From positions 1 to 48,238 of the forward strand of contig JAFEFQ010000249.1 in assembly GCA_018240505.1 (NCBI GenBank): DNA of 48,238 nucleotides, in the 5' to 3' direction. This DNA is from Pseudomonadota bacterium. GTDB lineage: Bacteria > Pseudomonadota > Gammaproteobacteria > Xanthomonadales > Rhodanobacteraceae. Below are positions 28,531 through 37,640 of the stretch, piece after piece; position 1 is the stretch's first letter, and every line of letters begins with the position of its first letter. The position numbers and the translations under genes were made by a program. Under the pieces are notes generated by a model. That model was not told where the DNA came from. It did no database searches and saw nothing but the letters and a program-made list of their open reading frames with translations.

Positions 28531-29571
28531 GTGTCATCAGTGCAAAGCCAGGCGGTCTCTGCCGGATTGACGAGCGCGGCGATATTCCTCGTCGTGCGCG
28601 TGAACGAGGGTAGGGAGAGTTGCGATGCGGTGCGCGATTTCTGCGCCGATGCGGCGGCGTTCCGGCGCGCCGTGGGCTTCCGCGACAGCACGGCGCAGCT
28701 GTCCTGCGTCATCGGGTTCGGCTCGGACGCATGGGATCGCCTGTTTGGCGCGCCGAGGCCGAGGGAGTTGCATCCGTTCCGCGAGATTCGCGGCGTGCAT
28801 CACGCCGTCTCGACGCCGGGCGACATCCTGTTCCACATCCGCGCTTCGCGCATGGACATGTGCTTCGAACTCGCCGCACAGATCATCGACCGGCTCGGCG
28901 ACGCCGTCTCGGTCGTCGACGAAGTGCACGGCTTCAAGTACTTCGACGATCGCGACCTGCTCGGCTTCGTCGACGGTACCGAGAATCCCGAGGGCGACGA
29001 TGCGGTCGCCGCGACGCTGATCGGCGGCGAAGACGCGGCGTTCGCCGGCGGCAGCTATGTCATCGTGCAGAAGTACCTGCACGATCTGGGCAAGTGGAAT
29101 GCGGTTCCGGTCGAGATGCAGGAGAAGATGATCGGCCGGACGAAGCTGTCCGACATCGAGCAGAAGGACGCCGAGAAGGCGCCCTACGCGCACAACGTGC
29201 TGACGAGCATCGTCGACGAGAACGGCAATGAGCTCGAGATCCTGCGCGACAACATGCCGTTCGGCGACATCGGCAGCGGCGAGTTCGGCACCTATTTCAT
29301 CGGCTACGCCAAATCGCCGTCGACCACGGAGAAGATGCTGGAGAACATGTTCGTCGGTTCGCCGCCGGGCAACTACGACCGCCTGCTGGACTTCAGCCGC
29401 GCCGTCACCGGCACGTTGTTCTTCGTGCCGTCCGCGACGTTCCTCGACAATGTCGGCGCCGAAAATCCGGGTCCGGCGCCGGATGCCGCTGCATCTTCCC
29501 CGCCCTCATCGCCGTCGGCGAACGGCTCGCTCGCCATCGGTTCCCTGAAACAAGGAGACGACCATGAATAA
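28531..29571 (+). CDS. DyP-type heme peroxidase, encapsulin cargo
   Basis: 346-residue dye-decolorizing peroxidase (class B-like). The catalytic motif GFVDGTENP is at 145-153 (Asp148), the proximal heme ligand is probably H221 in YAHNVL, and the distal Arg is R239 in EILRDN. A disordered Pro/Ser/Ala linker (about 312-330) ends in NGSLAIGSLK (331-340). This fits the GSLGIGSLK-type peptide that loads DyP into encapsulin shells. GTG 28531 is chosen for the GAGGAG site just upstream. The stop lies inside the start region of the encapsulin gene (8-nt overlap), so the two are translationally coupled. It would oxidise substrates with hydrogen peroxide inside the compartment. Confidence 0.95.
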   Translation: MSSVQSQAVSAGLTSAAIFLVVRVNEGRESCDAVRDFCADAAAFRRAVGFRDSTAQLSCVIGFGSDAWDRLFGAPRPRELHPFREIRGVHHAVSTPGDILFHIRASRMDMCFELAAQIIDRLGDAVSVVDEVHGFKYFDDRDLLGFVDGTENPEGDDAVAATLIGGEDAAFAGGSYVIVQKYLHDLGKWNAVPVEMQEKMIGRTKLSDIEQKDAEKAPYAHNVLTSIVDENGNELEILRDNMPFGDIGSGEFGTYFIGYAKSPSTTEKMLENMFVGSPPGNYDRLLDFSRAVTGTLFFVPSATFLDNVGAENPGPAPDAAASSPPSSPSANGSLAIGSLKQGDDHE

Positions 29572-30370
29572 TCTTCATCGCGAACTGGCCCCGGTTTCCA
29601 GCGGAGCATGGGCGCAAATCGAGGAGGAAGCCGCGCGTACGCTGAAGCGCTATCTGGCGGCGCGGCGCGTGGTCGACGTGAACGGTCCGGGCGGCGCCGA
29701 ACTGTCGGCGGTCGGCACCGGCCACCAGCGGCCGATCAAGGCGCTGAACGACGGCGTCGTCGCCGCGCAGCGCGAGGTCAAGCCGCTCGTGCAGCTGCGC
29801 GCGGCGTTCGAGCTCGCGCGCGAGGCGATCGACGCGGTGGATCGCGGCGCACAGGATTCGGACTGGTCGCCGCTGAAGGAAGCGGCGCGCCGGATCGCGT
29901 TCGCCGAGGATCGCGCCGTGTTCGAAGGCCATGCCGCGGCAGGCATCCAGGGCCTGCGTCAGGTCACCAGCAATCCGGTGTCGACGTTGCCCAAGGATGT
30001 GAAGTCCTATCCCGACGCGATCGCGCGCGCGGTCAACCAGCTGCGCCTCGCGGGAGTCAACGGCCCCTACGCCCTGCTGCTGGGCGCCGAGCCGTTCACC
30101 GCGATCAACGGCGCCAGCGACGACGGCTATCCGGTGTTGAAGCACGTGCAGGGTCTGGTGGACAAGGAGATCATCTGGAGTCCGGCCATCGACGGCGGCG
30201 TCGTGCTCACCACGCGCGGCGGCGATTTCGATCTGCATCTCGGCCAGGACATCTCGATCGGCTATCTCGGCCACACCGACACCACGGTGAGACTGTATCT
30301 GCAGGAGACGTTCACCTTCATCGCGCAGACCGCGGAAGCTGCCGTGATGTTCGCTCTGCCGAAGAAATAG
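29564..30370 (+). CDS. Encapsulin shell protein (family 1)
   Basis: 268-residue HK97-fold shell protein of the linocin M18 type, which self-assembles into a closed protein cage (about 60 copies in this size class). Recognisable are the N-terminal NLHRELAPVSSGAWAQIEEEA, which forms the cargo-binding side, the central GHQRPIKALNDGV region, and the C-terminal VRLYLQETFTFIAQTAEAAV. AAGGAG lies 6 nt before the ATG, within the last codons of the peroxidase gene. The pair is a self-contained compartment for oxidative-stress chemistry. Confidence 0.96.
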   Translation: MNNLHRELAPVSSGAWAQIEEEAARTLKRYLAARRVVDVNGPGGAELSAVGTGHQRPIKALNDGVVAAQREVKPLVQLRAAFELAREAIDAVDRGAQDSDWSPLKEAARRIAFAEDRAVFEGHAAAGIQGLRQVTSNPVSTLPKDVKSYPDAIARAVNQLRLAGVNGPYALLLGAEPFTAINGASDDGYPVLKHVQGLVDKEIIWSPAIDGGVVLTTRGGDFDLHLGQDISIGYLGHTDTTVRLYLQETFTFIAQTAEAAVMFALPKK

Positions 30371-30424
30371 CCGAAGCACTTTTGCCCGTTGCATCCGCAT
30401 GCGGTCGCGGCACTTATTCGCAGC

Positions 30425-31183
30425 ATGACTTCCGACGACATCGAATCCGCGCCGACTCCCGCGCCTTCCACACGCCTGAACAAGTTCATCGCCGAGACCG
30501 GCTTCTGCTCGCGGCGCGAGGCCGACCGGCTGATCGCGGAAAAGCGCGTCACCCTCAACGGCCGGCCGGGTGGCATCGGCAGCCAGGTCGGGGAAGGCGA
30601 CGAGGTGCTGATCGACGGCCAGCCGCTGCTGCAGCGGCGCACCGGCGCGCGCGGGCGCAAGCACGTCTACATCGCGCTGAACAAGCCGGTCGGCATCACC
30701 TGCACGACCGAGCACGAGGTCAAGGGCAACATCGTCGATTTCGTCGACCACGCCGAGCGTATCTTCCCGATCGGCCGCCTCGACAAGGATTCCGAAGGCC
30801 TGATCCTGCTCACCAGCAACGGCGACATCGTCAACGAGATCCTGCGCGCCGAGAACAATCACGAGAAGGAATACCTGGTCGGCGTGAACAAACCCGTGAC
30901 TCCGGAATTTCTCACGGGTCTCGCGCGAGGTGTGCGCGTGCACGGACAGATGACCAAACCGTGCAAGACCGCGCGCATCGCCAAGTTCGGTTTCCGCATC
31001 GTGCTCACGCAAGGGCTGAACCGGCAGATCCGCCTGATGAGCGAAGCGTTCGGCTATCGCGTCACCCAATTGCGCCGCGTGCGCATCGTCAACGTCAAGC
31101 TCGGTGCGCTCAGGGTCGGCCAGTGGCGCAATCTGACCGAGCAGGAACTGCGCGGCCTGCTGCCGCAGCGCACGCAGTGGTAA
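30425..31183 (+). CDS. rluF: 23S rRNA pseudouridine(2604) synthase, RluF-like
   Basis: 252-residue RsuA-family enzyme. An S4 RNA-binding domain (RLNKFIAETGFCSRREADRLI) precedes the catalytic domain, with the catalytic Asp120 in GRLDKDSEGL. RluF-type features are GLNRQIRLMSEAFGYRV followed by LRRVRI. Modifies a uridine in 23S rRNA; whether 2604 is the exact site is inferred from similarity. Starts 54 nt after encapsulin, probably an independent gene. Confidence 0.9.
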   Translation: MTSDDIESAPTPAPSTRLNKFIAETGFCSRREADRLIAEKRVTLNGRPGGIGSQVGEGDEVLIDGQPLLQRRTGARGRKHVYIALNKPVGITCTTEHEVKGNIVDFVDHAERIFPIGRLDKDSEGLILLTSNGDIVNEILRAENNHEKEYLVGVNKPVTPEFLTGLARGVRVHGQMTKPCKTARIAKFGFRIVLTQGLNRQIRLMSEAFGYRVTQLRRVRIVNVKLGALRVGQWRNLTEQELRGLLPQRTQW

Positions 31184-31379
31184 GCGCGGTGCCGGCCGTG
31201 GCCACGCACGAACCTGGCATTGTCCTGCGACGAAAGTGCGATGCGCCGAAACGTGAGCCGTTCCACAGACTCGACTGTACGCCCGGCCGCACTGCGCAAC
31301 ATAATGCGAACGGCGCTCAGCCTTGGCGGAACCTGCCCGGGGCGCGCGCCCGCGCTGGCCGTCGAGGGGGAGACAAGCG

Positions 31380-31865
31380 ATGCAGCCGAGTCATGTTCCA
31401 CAGAAGACCGCAGCCGGCCGGCGCGAGATCGATTCGCGCGAGCATCGGCTTTCCTGGCAGCAGCGTGCGCTGCTGATCGAAACCAACGGCGAGCGCAGCG
31501 TCGCCGACCTCAGCCATGTGTTCAAGACCCACGAAGCCACCGCGGCCGCGCTGGAGGAACTGCGTGCGCTCGGCCTGATCGAGATCCCCGAGGTGCAGGT
31601 CGAGTTGCCCAGGCTCGTCGCCGGCCAAGGCGTCACCTCGCTGCAACAGGCACGGCAACTGCTCAACGACACCGCGGTCGGATCGGTCGGCATGTTCGGC
31701 GGCCTCTCCGCGCTCCGTTTCACGCTCAAGATCGAGCGCTGCTACAGCGTCGACGAGCTGCGCGCGCTGTTCCCCGACTATCGCAAGCTGGTCGCGAAGG
31801 GCAAGGGCGCCGACTACGCCGATACGGTGCTGGGCCGGGTGGAACAACTGCTCGCGCTGGCCTGA
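31380..31865 (+). CDS. Conserved hypothetical protein, possibly winged-helix-like
   Basis: 161 residues, cytoplasmic, no signal or membrane segment. The N-terminal half (RALLIETNGERSVADLSHVF followed by EELRALGLIEIP) is built like a winged-helix domain with ADL/VADLS-type helices. The C-terminal half is helical and ends GRVEQLLALA. I do not recognise the family and assign no function. GGGGGAG lies about 8 nt before the ATG. The preceding 196 bp contain no gene. Confidence 0.65.
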   Translation: MQPSHVPQKTAAGRREIDSREHRLSWQQRALLIETNGERSVADLSHVFKTHEATAAALEELRALGLIEIPEVQVELPRLVAGQGVTSLQQARQLLNDTAVGSVGMFGGLSALRFTLKIERCYSVDELRALFPDYRKLVAKGKGADYADTVLGRVEQLLALA

Positions 31866-32018
31866 GGCTTCCTGCTTCCGTGGGTGGAGTCGTTCGGATG
31901 GCCACGAAAGCGGATCTGATGTCGTTGTTGAACTATTCAAAAGATATTCAGTCCATGTGACGCCACCAAGAAAATCTCGAGCACTTCAGAACCAGGGTCG
32001 GATGGACAGGAAACGACC

Positions 32019-32468
32019 ATGAAAGCATTGATGAAGTTGATTTTCCCGATGCTGCTATCCCCGGTGAGCCTGTCATATGCGCAAGCTCTGCAGACCATTG
32101 TATTCTCGCCTCCGAATCCGACGGCTGGTCAACCTATCGAAGCATCGTTGCCGGATTACCAGGTCTGCATTGACTATGAACCGCTTTACTATGGCGCGCA
32201 GATCGTCATCACTCCGGTGGGTTACGGCTCCGCCTGCCACCCGGCTGTGCAGTGGATTGGTCCGCTGAGCGCGGGGACATATCAAGTGACATGGGCGGCT
32301 CCGGTCCATGGCGGTGGCGGTCCGCGTGTAGGAGCCGGTACGTTGGTGGTGAGTGCGATTCCTGTTGCAGCGCCAACGCTTTCAATCAATGCCATGGTCT
32401 TGCTCACAGGATTTTTCTGCGCACTCGCAGCTGGTATGCTGAAGCAACGGCGATCGAAGCGGTTTTGA
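32019..32468 (+). CDS. Small IPTL-CTERM-like exported protein
   Basis: 149 residues with a signal peptide (MKALMKLIFPMLLSPVSLSYA), a short beta-type domain (ALQTIVFSPPNPTAGQPIEA), and a C-terminus VAAPTLSINAMVLLTGF...KQRRSKRF. The PTL, membrane helix and basic end fit an IPTL-CTERM sorting tail, like that at 23322-24005. AGGA lies 7 nt before the ATG. GC is clearly lower than the neighbours, which suggests recent acquisition or relaxed selection. A short AT-rich region with TTGAA-CTA-TTCAA at 31928-31940 lies upstream. Confidence 0.7.
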   Translation: MKALMKLIFPMLLSPVSLSYAQALQTIVFSPPNPTAGQPIEASLPDYQVCIDYEPLYYGAQIVITPVGYGSACHPAVQWIGPLSAGTYQVTWAAPVHGGGGPRVGAGTLVVSAIPVAAPTLSINAMVLLTGFFCALAAGMLKQRRSKRF

Positions 32469-32695
32469 CCAGCTTGTACGGCGCCAGGCGCTGCGCATGG
32501 GTTCTGCCCGCTGCTGGCATCGGACAGCACGCAAACCTTCAGTGAAGCAACGCTCGCTCAAAGACCCGTGATGCGGAGCCCGACCCATTCGACTCTGATC
32601 GCGAAGGATCGCCGGGGCATTGTTCCGGCTGTGCGCCCATCTTTGGGGAAAGCGGGGAAGTGCGGTCTTCTGTCGTCTAGTGTCGGGGGAAATCG

Positions 32696-34408
32696 ATGTT
32701 GCGACCAAACGTTGCGGGACTTCTTCTGGCGCTTCTTCTCGACGCCTGCCAATCATCCACGAAGCCGCCGCAGCCCGACTACGACCTGATCGTCCGTCGC
32801 GGCACGGTCTACGACGGCAGCGGCGCTGCGCCGCGCCGGGTCGACGTCGGCGTGCGCGGCGAGCGCATCGCGGCGGTCGGCGACCTGGCCGGAGCGCATG
32901 CGGCGCACGAGGTCGATGCGCAGGGCCTCGCCGTCGCGCCGGGCTTCATCAACATGCTGTCGTGGGCGGGCGATGCGTTGTTCCACGACGGCCGCTCGAT
33001 GTCGGACATCAAGCAGGGCGTCACGCTCGAAGTGTTCGGCGAGGGCGAATCGCTCGGGCCGCTGACGCCGAAGATGCGCGAGGAAACCGAAAAGCTGCAG
33101 GGCGACCTCAAGCACCCGGTCACCTGGAGTGGTTTCGGCGAAGGCATGCAAGCCCTCGTCGCGCACGGCATTTCGCCGAACATCGCCTCGTTCGTCGGCG
33201 CGACGACGTTGCGCATCCACGAGGTCGGCTATGCGGATCGCGCGCCGAGCGCGCGGGAACTGGCCAACATGCAGGAACTCACGCGCACGGCGATGCGCGA
33301 GGGCGCGCTCGGCGTCGGTTCCTCGCTGATCTACGCGCCGGCATTCTATGCGAAGACCGACGAGCTGATCGCGATCACGAAGGCGGCGGGCGAGTTCGGC
33401 GGCGGCTACATCTCGCACATGCGCAGCGAGGGGCCGCGCATTCTCGAAAGCCTCGACGAGTTGATCCGCATCGCCAGCGCAGCCGGCGTGCACGGCGAGG
33501 TTTATCACTTCAAAGCCGCGGGTCGCGACAACTGGCCGAAACAGGCGCAGGCGATCGCGAAGATCGAGCAGGCACGCAAGCAGGGCCTCGACATTTCCGC
33601 GGACATGTACACGTATACCGCCGGCGCCACCGGGCTCGACGCGGCGATGCCGCCGTGGGTACAGGAAGGCGGACTCGACGAGTGGATCAAGCGCTTGAAG
33701 GATGCGAAAACGCGCCAGCGCGTGATCCGCGAGATGAACACGCCGACCGATCAATGGGAAAACCTGCTGCTCGCCGCCGGCAAGCCGGAGAACGTCCTGC
33801 TGGTCGCGTTCAAGAATCCGAAGCTCAAGCCGCTGACCGGCAAGACGCTGGCCGAGGTGGCGAAGCTGCGCGGAAAGACGCCGGCCGAGACCGCGATCGA
33901 TCTCGTGATCGAGGACGGCAGCCGCGTCGGCACCGTGTACTTCCTCATGTCCGAGGACAACATCCGGCAGGCGGTCGCGCTGCCGTGGATGGCGTTCGGT
34001 TCGGACGAAGGCTCGGAGGCGCCCGAGGGTGATTTCCTCAAGTCGCAGCCGCATCCGCGCGCCTACGGCAATGTCGCGCGCGTGCTCGGCAAGTATGTGC
34101 GCGAGGAAAAGGTCGCCACGCTGTCCGATGCGATCCGGCGCCTGACTTCGCTGCCGGCGAAGAACCTGAAGCTGCGCGATCGCGGCGAACTGAAGCCGGG
34201 CGACTACGCCGACATCGTGATCTTCGATCCGGCGACGATCGCCGACCATGCGACCTTCGACCAGCCGCAGCAGTACGCGACCGGCGTGCGCGACGTCTTC
34301 GTCAACGGCGTGCAGGTGCTCAGGGGCGGCGAGCACACGGGGGCGAAACCGGGGCAGTTCGTGCGCGGGCCGGGCTGGGAAGGCTGGAAGCGCGACGCCA
34401 CGCAATGA
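32696..34408 (+). CDS. Atypical N-acyl-D-amino-acid deacylase-like lipoprotein (amidohydrolase superfamily)
   Basis: 570 residues. A short lipoprotein signal ends LLLDAC (Cys18). It is followed by an amidohydrolase TIM barrel of the D-aminoacylase type. The two histidines H241 (YISHMRS) and H271 (EVYHFKAAG) and the Asp437 (FGSDEGSE) are kept. However, the HxH of strand 1 is replaced by GFINMLSW (83-90), and the usual GNCG region reads FGEGESLGP, without the zinc Cys. Family members with this pattern exist, but their chemistry is unclear. GGGGGA lies 6 nt before the ATG. The downstream flavoenzyme suggests processing of N-acyl-D-amino acids. The 227-bp gap upstream has no gene. Confidence 0.82.
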   Translation: MLRPNVAGLLLALLLDACQSSTKPPQPDYDLIVRRGTVYDGSGAAPRRVDVGVRGERIAAVGDLAGAHAAHEVDAQGLAVAPGFINMLSWAGDALFHDGRSMSDIKQGVTLEVFGEGESLGPLTPKMREETEKLQGDLKHPVTWSGFGEGMQALVAHGISPNIASFVGATTLRIHEVGYADRAPSARELANMQELTRTAMREGALGVGSSLIYAPAFYAKTDELIAITKAAGEFGGGYISHMRSEGPRILESLDELIRIASAAGVHGEVYHFKAAGRDNWPKQAQAIAKIEQARKQGLDISADMYTYTAGATGLDAAMPPWVQEGGLDEWIKRLKDAKTRQRVIREMNTPTDQWENLLLAAGKPENVLLVAFKNPKLKPLTGKTLAEVAKLRGKTPAETAIDLVIEDGSRVGTVYFLMSEDNIRQAVALPWMAFGSDEGSEAPEGDFLKSQPHPRAYGNVARVLGKYVREEKVATLSDAIRRLTSLPAKNLKLRDRGELKPGDYADIVIFDPATIADHATFDQPQQYATGVRDVFVNGVQVLRGGEHTGAKPGQFVRGPGWEGWKRDATQ

Positions 34409-34494
34409 GACTTGCAGCCGTCGCTCCGGCGGCTTGCAACAGCCGAAGGGCTGGTCAAGCGGGAATGACGGCAAAGCGCAGCTAGAATTGGCGC

Positions 34495-35757
34495 ATGGAA
34501 TCGCAACCTCGCAAGCACGACATCCTGATCCTCGGCGGCGGCATCATCGGCCTCGCCTGCGCCTACTACCTGCTCAAGTCGGGCCGTGGCGTGACGATCC
34601 TCGAGCGGAATACGCTGGCCAGCGGTTCCTCGCACGGCAACTGCGGCACGATCACGCCGAGCCACGCGCCGCCGCTGTCGCAGCCGGGCACGGTCGCCAA
34701 GGCGTTGAAGTGGATGCTGACGCCGGACGCGCCGTTCCGCGTCGCGCCGCGTCTCGACTTCGAGCTGTTCGGCTGGATGCTGCAATTCGCGCGACGCTGC
34801 AACTGGCGCGACTACCACCGCCTCGCGCGCGCGAAGGGCCCGCTGCTGTTGCGCTCGCGCGACCTGCTCGGCGAACTCGTGCGCCGCGAAACGCTGGACT
34901 GCGAGTACGCGGAAAGCGGCACGATCTACGTGCATCGCGACGAGGCCGCATTCGAGGCGGCGAGCTTTCTGCCGAAGACGCTGGCCGACTGCGGCATCGT
35001 CATGCAGCGCATCGATGCAGCGCGCTGCCGCACGATGGAGCCGGCGCTGAACGACTCGATCGTTGGCGGCTACTGGAATCCGGGCGACACGCGCCTGCGT
35101 CCGGATCGCTATGCGGAGGAACTCGCGCGCGTGGTCAAGGCGCTCGGTGGCGACGTGCGCGAATCGACCGCGATCACGGGTTTTCGCCAGGGCCGCGATC
35201 GCATCGACGCCGTGCTGACCGATCGCGGGGAATTCGCCGCCGACGAGGTCGTCTTCGCCCTCGGCTCGTGGTCGCCGCAACTCGCGCGCCAACTCGGCCT
35301 GCGCATCCCGATCCAGCCCGGCAAGGGTTATTCGATCACCTACACGCAGCCCGCGCGCGCGCCGCGCATTCCGCTGACGCTGAGGGAGCGCAGCGTCTGC
35401 GTGACGAGCTGGGATTCGGGCTACCGCCTCGGCAGCACGATGGAGTTCGCCGGTTACGACGCCTCGCTCAATCGCGCGCGGCTCGATGCGCTCCGGCGCG
35501 GCGCCGCCGAATACCTGGTCGAGCCGGAAGGTCCCGCCGTGATCGAGGAATGGTATGGCTGGCGGCCGATGACGTACGACGATCTGCCGATCATCGGCCG
35601 CACGGCGAAATGGAAGAACCTCATGCTCGCGACCGGCCACAGCATGCTCGGCGTGACGATGTCGGCGGCCACCGGCGAGCTCGTCGCGCAGTTGTTTGCC
35701 GGCGGCGATACGGCGCTCGACGCCGCGACGTTCTCGCCGGGGCGGTTCGGTTTGTAG
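34495..35757 (+). CDS. FAD-dependent D-amino-acid dehydrogenase-like oxidoreductase (DadA family)
   Basis: 420-residue flavoprotein of the DAO superfamily. The FAD-binding dinucleotide fold starts ILGGGIIGLACAYYLL (GxGxxG). The C-terminal YGWRPMTYDDLPIIGRT and ATGHSMLGVTMSAATG blocks are typical of DadA-like dehydrogenases, which oxidise D-amino acids to keto acids and pass electrons to quinone. Directly after the deacylase-like gene (86 bp apart), so the two could form a D-amino-acid catabolic pair. A hydroxyproline-type D-proline dehydrogenase is an alternative. The ribosome site is weak. Confidence 0.88.
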   Translation: MESQPRKHDILILGGGIIGLACAYYLLKSGRGVTILERNTLASGSSHGNCGTITPSHAPPLSQPGTVAKALKWMLTPDAPFRVAPRLDFELFGWMLQFARRCNWRDYHRLARAKGPLLLRSRDLLGELVRRETLDCEYAESGTIYVHRDEAAFEAASFLPKTLADCGIVMQRIDAARCRTMEPALNDSIVGGYWNPGDTRLRPDRYAEELARVVKALGGDVRESTAITGFRQGRDRIDAVLTDRGEFAADEVVFALGSWSPQLARQLGLRIPIQPGKGYSITYTQPARAPRIPLTLRERSVCVTSWDSGYRLGSTMEFAGYDASLNRARLDALRRGAAEYLVEPEGPAVIEEWYGWRPMTYDDLPIIGRTAKWKNLMLATGHSMLGVTMSAATGELVAQLFAGGDTALDAATFSPGRFGL

Positions 35758-35768
35758 GCCCGCGCAGC

Positions 35769-37484
35769 ATGAGCACGTCGACGCCTGCCGCCCCGAGCAC
35801 GATGTCGACGCGAGTGCTGCTCGAATGGCTTTCCGCTGCCGCCGTCGCGCAGCAGTTCGCCGGCATCGCCCGGTGCCTGCGTGCGCCTCTGCCCGCGTTG
35901 ACCGGTGAAAGAAGACTTGCGCTCGACACGGCGATGCGGTTCAGCCAGTACGGCCAGGCCCTGCCGGCGTTCATCGTGCTCTCGCAGTTGCGGCGCGAGT
36001 TGCCGAACGACGCGGAAGTGTGTGCGCGGCACGACATCGAACGCGCCTACGGCATGGCCGGATTGCACGAACAACAGGGCCGCCCCGATGCCGCGCTCGC
36101 CGCCGCCGATGCGCTGCTGCGCGCGGTGCCGTGGCATCGCGCCACGCGCATGCTGCGCGCGAGCCTGCTGGCCGGGCGCGGCGAGGCGGCGCAAGCCGTC
36201 GAGGAATATCGCCGCATCGTCGAACTCGTGCCCGGCGACGCGATCGCGCACAGCGCGCTGCTGATCGCGATGCAGCACGATCCGGCGCTGTCGGCCGATG
36301 CGATCGCCGATGCGCACCGCGCCTGGGCCGCACAACACATGCCGCGCATCGCGCCGCGCTGGACGGCGCGGATGCCGCATGCCGACCCCGATCGTCCACT
36401 GCGCATCGGCTGGATTTCGCCGCGATTTTTCTCCGGGCTCGTCGCCGATTTTTTTCTTCGCGTGCTCGAACGCTTCGATCGTCGCGACGCGCAGCACGTG
36501 CTCTACGATGCCGGGGGCGTCGACGATGCGGGCTGCGTGCGCTTTCGTGCCGCGGCGGACGCCTGGCAGCGCGTCGACGAACTCGACGACGCGGCGTTGT
36601 GCGAGCGCATCCGCGCCGACCGCATCGACGTGCTCGTCGAATTGGGCGGGCACAGCCCCGGCAATCGCCTGCGCGCGCTCGCGCGGCGGCCCGCGCCGGT
36701 GCAGGCGACGTGGCTCGACTATTTCCACAGCACCGGGACGCAAGCGGTCGACGTGCTGATCAGCGATGCGGTGTCGAGTCCGCCGTCGCTTGCGCAGCGC
36801 TACAGCGAGCGCGTGCTGGCGCTGCCGTCCGGACGGCTTTGCTGGTCGCCGCCGCCCGACGCACCGGCCGTCGCCGCGCGCAATGCGGGGCCGCCGCGCT
36901 TCGCCAGTTTCAATCGCGTCAACAAGATCAACGACGCCGTGCTCGCGGCGTGGTCGCGCATTCTCGCGGGCGTGCCGGGCAGCGTGTTGCGGCTCAAGGC
37001 GCGCGCGTTCGACGTCGCCGACGGGCGCACGGGTTTCCTCGCGCGTTGCGCGAAGCAAGGCATCCCCGCCGGGCGGCTCGAACTGCTCGGCTACGGTTCG
37101 CACGCGCAGGCGCTGGCCGCGTATGCCGAAGCCGACATCGCGCTCGACCCGTTTCCGTTCTCGGGTTGCGCGACGAGTCTCGACGCACTGTGGATGGGCG
37201 TGCCGGTCGTCACGCGCGTCGGCGAGACGATGTGTGGTCGCCAGAGCGCGAGTCTTCTGGCGTCGCTTGGCCTCGACGAGCTGGTCGCCGAAAATACCGA
37301 CGACCATGTGCGTCGTGCCATCGACCTGGCGAACGATGGGGCGCGACGCCGCGAGTTGCGCGCAACGTTGCGCGAGCGCGTGCGTGGAACGCTTTGCGAC
37401 ACGGATCGCCATGCGCGCGAGTTGAGCCTGGCATTGCGCGAGGCGTGGCGGTCCTGGTGCCGTGGCGAGCTCGATGACGTATAG
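35769..37484 (+). CDS. GT41-family O-GlcNAc transferase-like (SPINDLY) glycosyltransferase with TPR region
   Basis: 571 residues. About residues 30-190 are tetratricopeptide-like helical repeats (LRRELPNDAEVCARHDIERA, EQQGRPDAALAAADALLRA). The catalytic GT-B part has LGGHSPGNRLRALARRPAPV and the nucleotide-sugar block DPFPFSGCATSLDALWMGVP followed by GRQSASLL. These are hallmarks of OGT/SEC/SPY proteins that glycosylate Ser/Thr or glycolipids. In bacteria the family often acts on adhesins or flagellin, but no such gene is nearby. Starts 12 nt after the dehydrogenase stop; a second Met at 35802 is an alternative start. Confidence 0.9.
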   Translation: MSTSTPAAPSTMSTRVLLEWLSAAAVAQQFAGIARCLRAPLPALTGERRLALDTAMRFSQYGQALPAFIVLSQLRRELPNDAEVCARHDIERAYGMAGLHEQQGRPDAALAAADALLRAVPWHRATRMLRASLLAGRGEAAQAVEEYRRIVELVPGDAIAHSALLIAMQHDPALSADAIADAHRAWAAQHMPRIAPRWTARMPHADPDRPLRIGWISPRFFSGLVADFFLRVLERFDRRDAQHVLYDAGGVDDAGCVRFRAAADAWQRVDELDDAALCERIRADRIDVLVELGGHSPGNRLRALARRPAPVQATWLDYFHSTGTQAVDVLISDAVSSPPSLAQRYSERVLALPSGRLCWSPPPDAPAVAARNAGPPRFASFNRVNKINDAVLAAWSRILAGVPGSVLRLKARAFDVADGRTGFLARCAKQGIPAGRLELLGYGSHAQALAAYAEADIALDPFPFSGCATSLDALWMGVPVVTRVGETMCGRQSASLLASLGLDELVAENTDDHVRRAIDLANDGARRRELRATLRERVRGTLCDTDRHARELSLALREAWRSWCRGELDDV

Positions 37485-37492
37485 CGAAGCGA

Positions 37493-37613
37493 CCCTTCTC
37501 CCATCGGGAGAAGGGTCCGGCAGGCGGATGAGGGTCCACCAAGGGATCGACGCCGGTTGTAACCGAACCCTCATCCGGCGCTTTGGCTCTTGCGGCTTCT
37601 CCCGACGGGGAAG
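37493..37613. repeat. Intergenic hairpin repeat with multiple inverted arms
   Basis: CCCTTCTCCC, loop ATC, GGGAGAAGGG (37493-37515) is a perfect 10-bp hairpin. CGGATGAGGGT (37525-37535) pairs with ACCCTCATCCG (37567-37577). A further imperfect hairpin around CTTCTCCC/GGGGAAG (37596-37613) closes it. The nested layout is that of a widespread proteobacterial intergenic repeat. It sits between the GT41 gene and the amidohydrolase. Confidence 0.75.
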
Positions 37614-37640
37614 ATTCCTTTGACAGTGGATGCGAAAATC

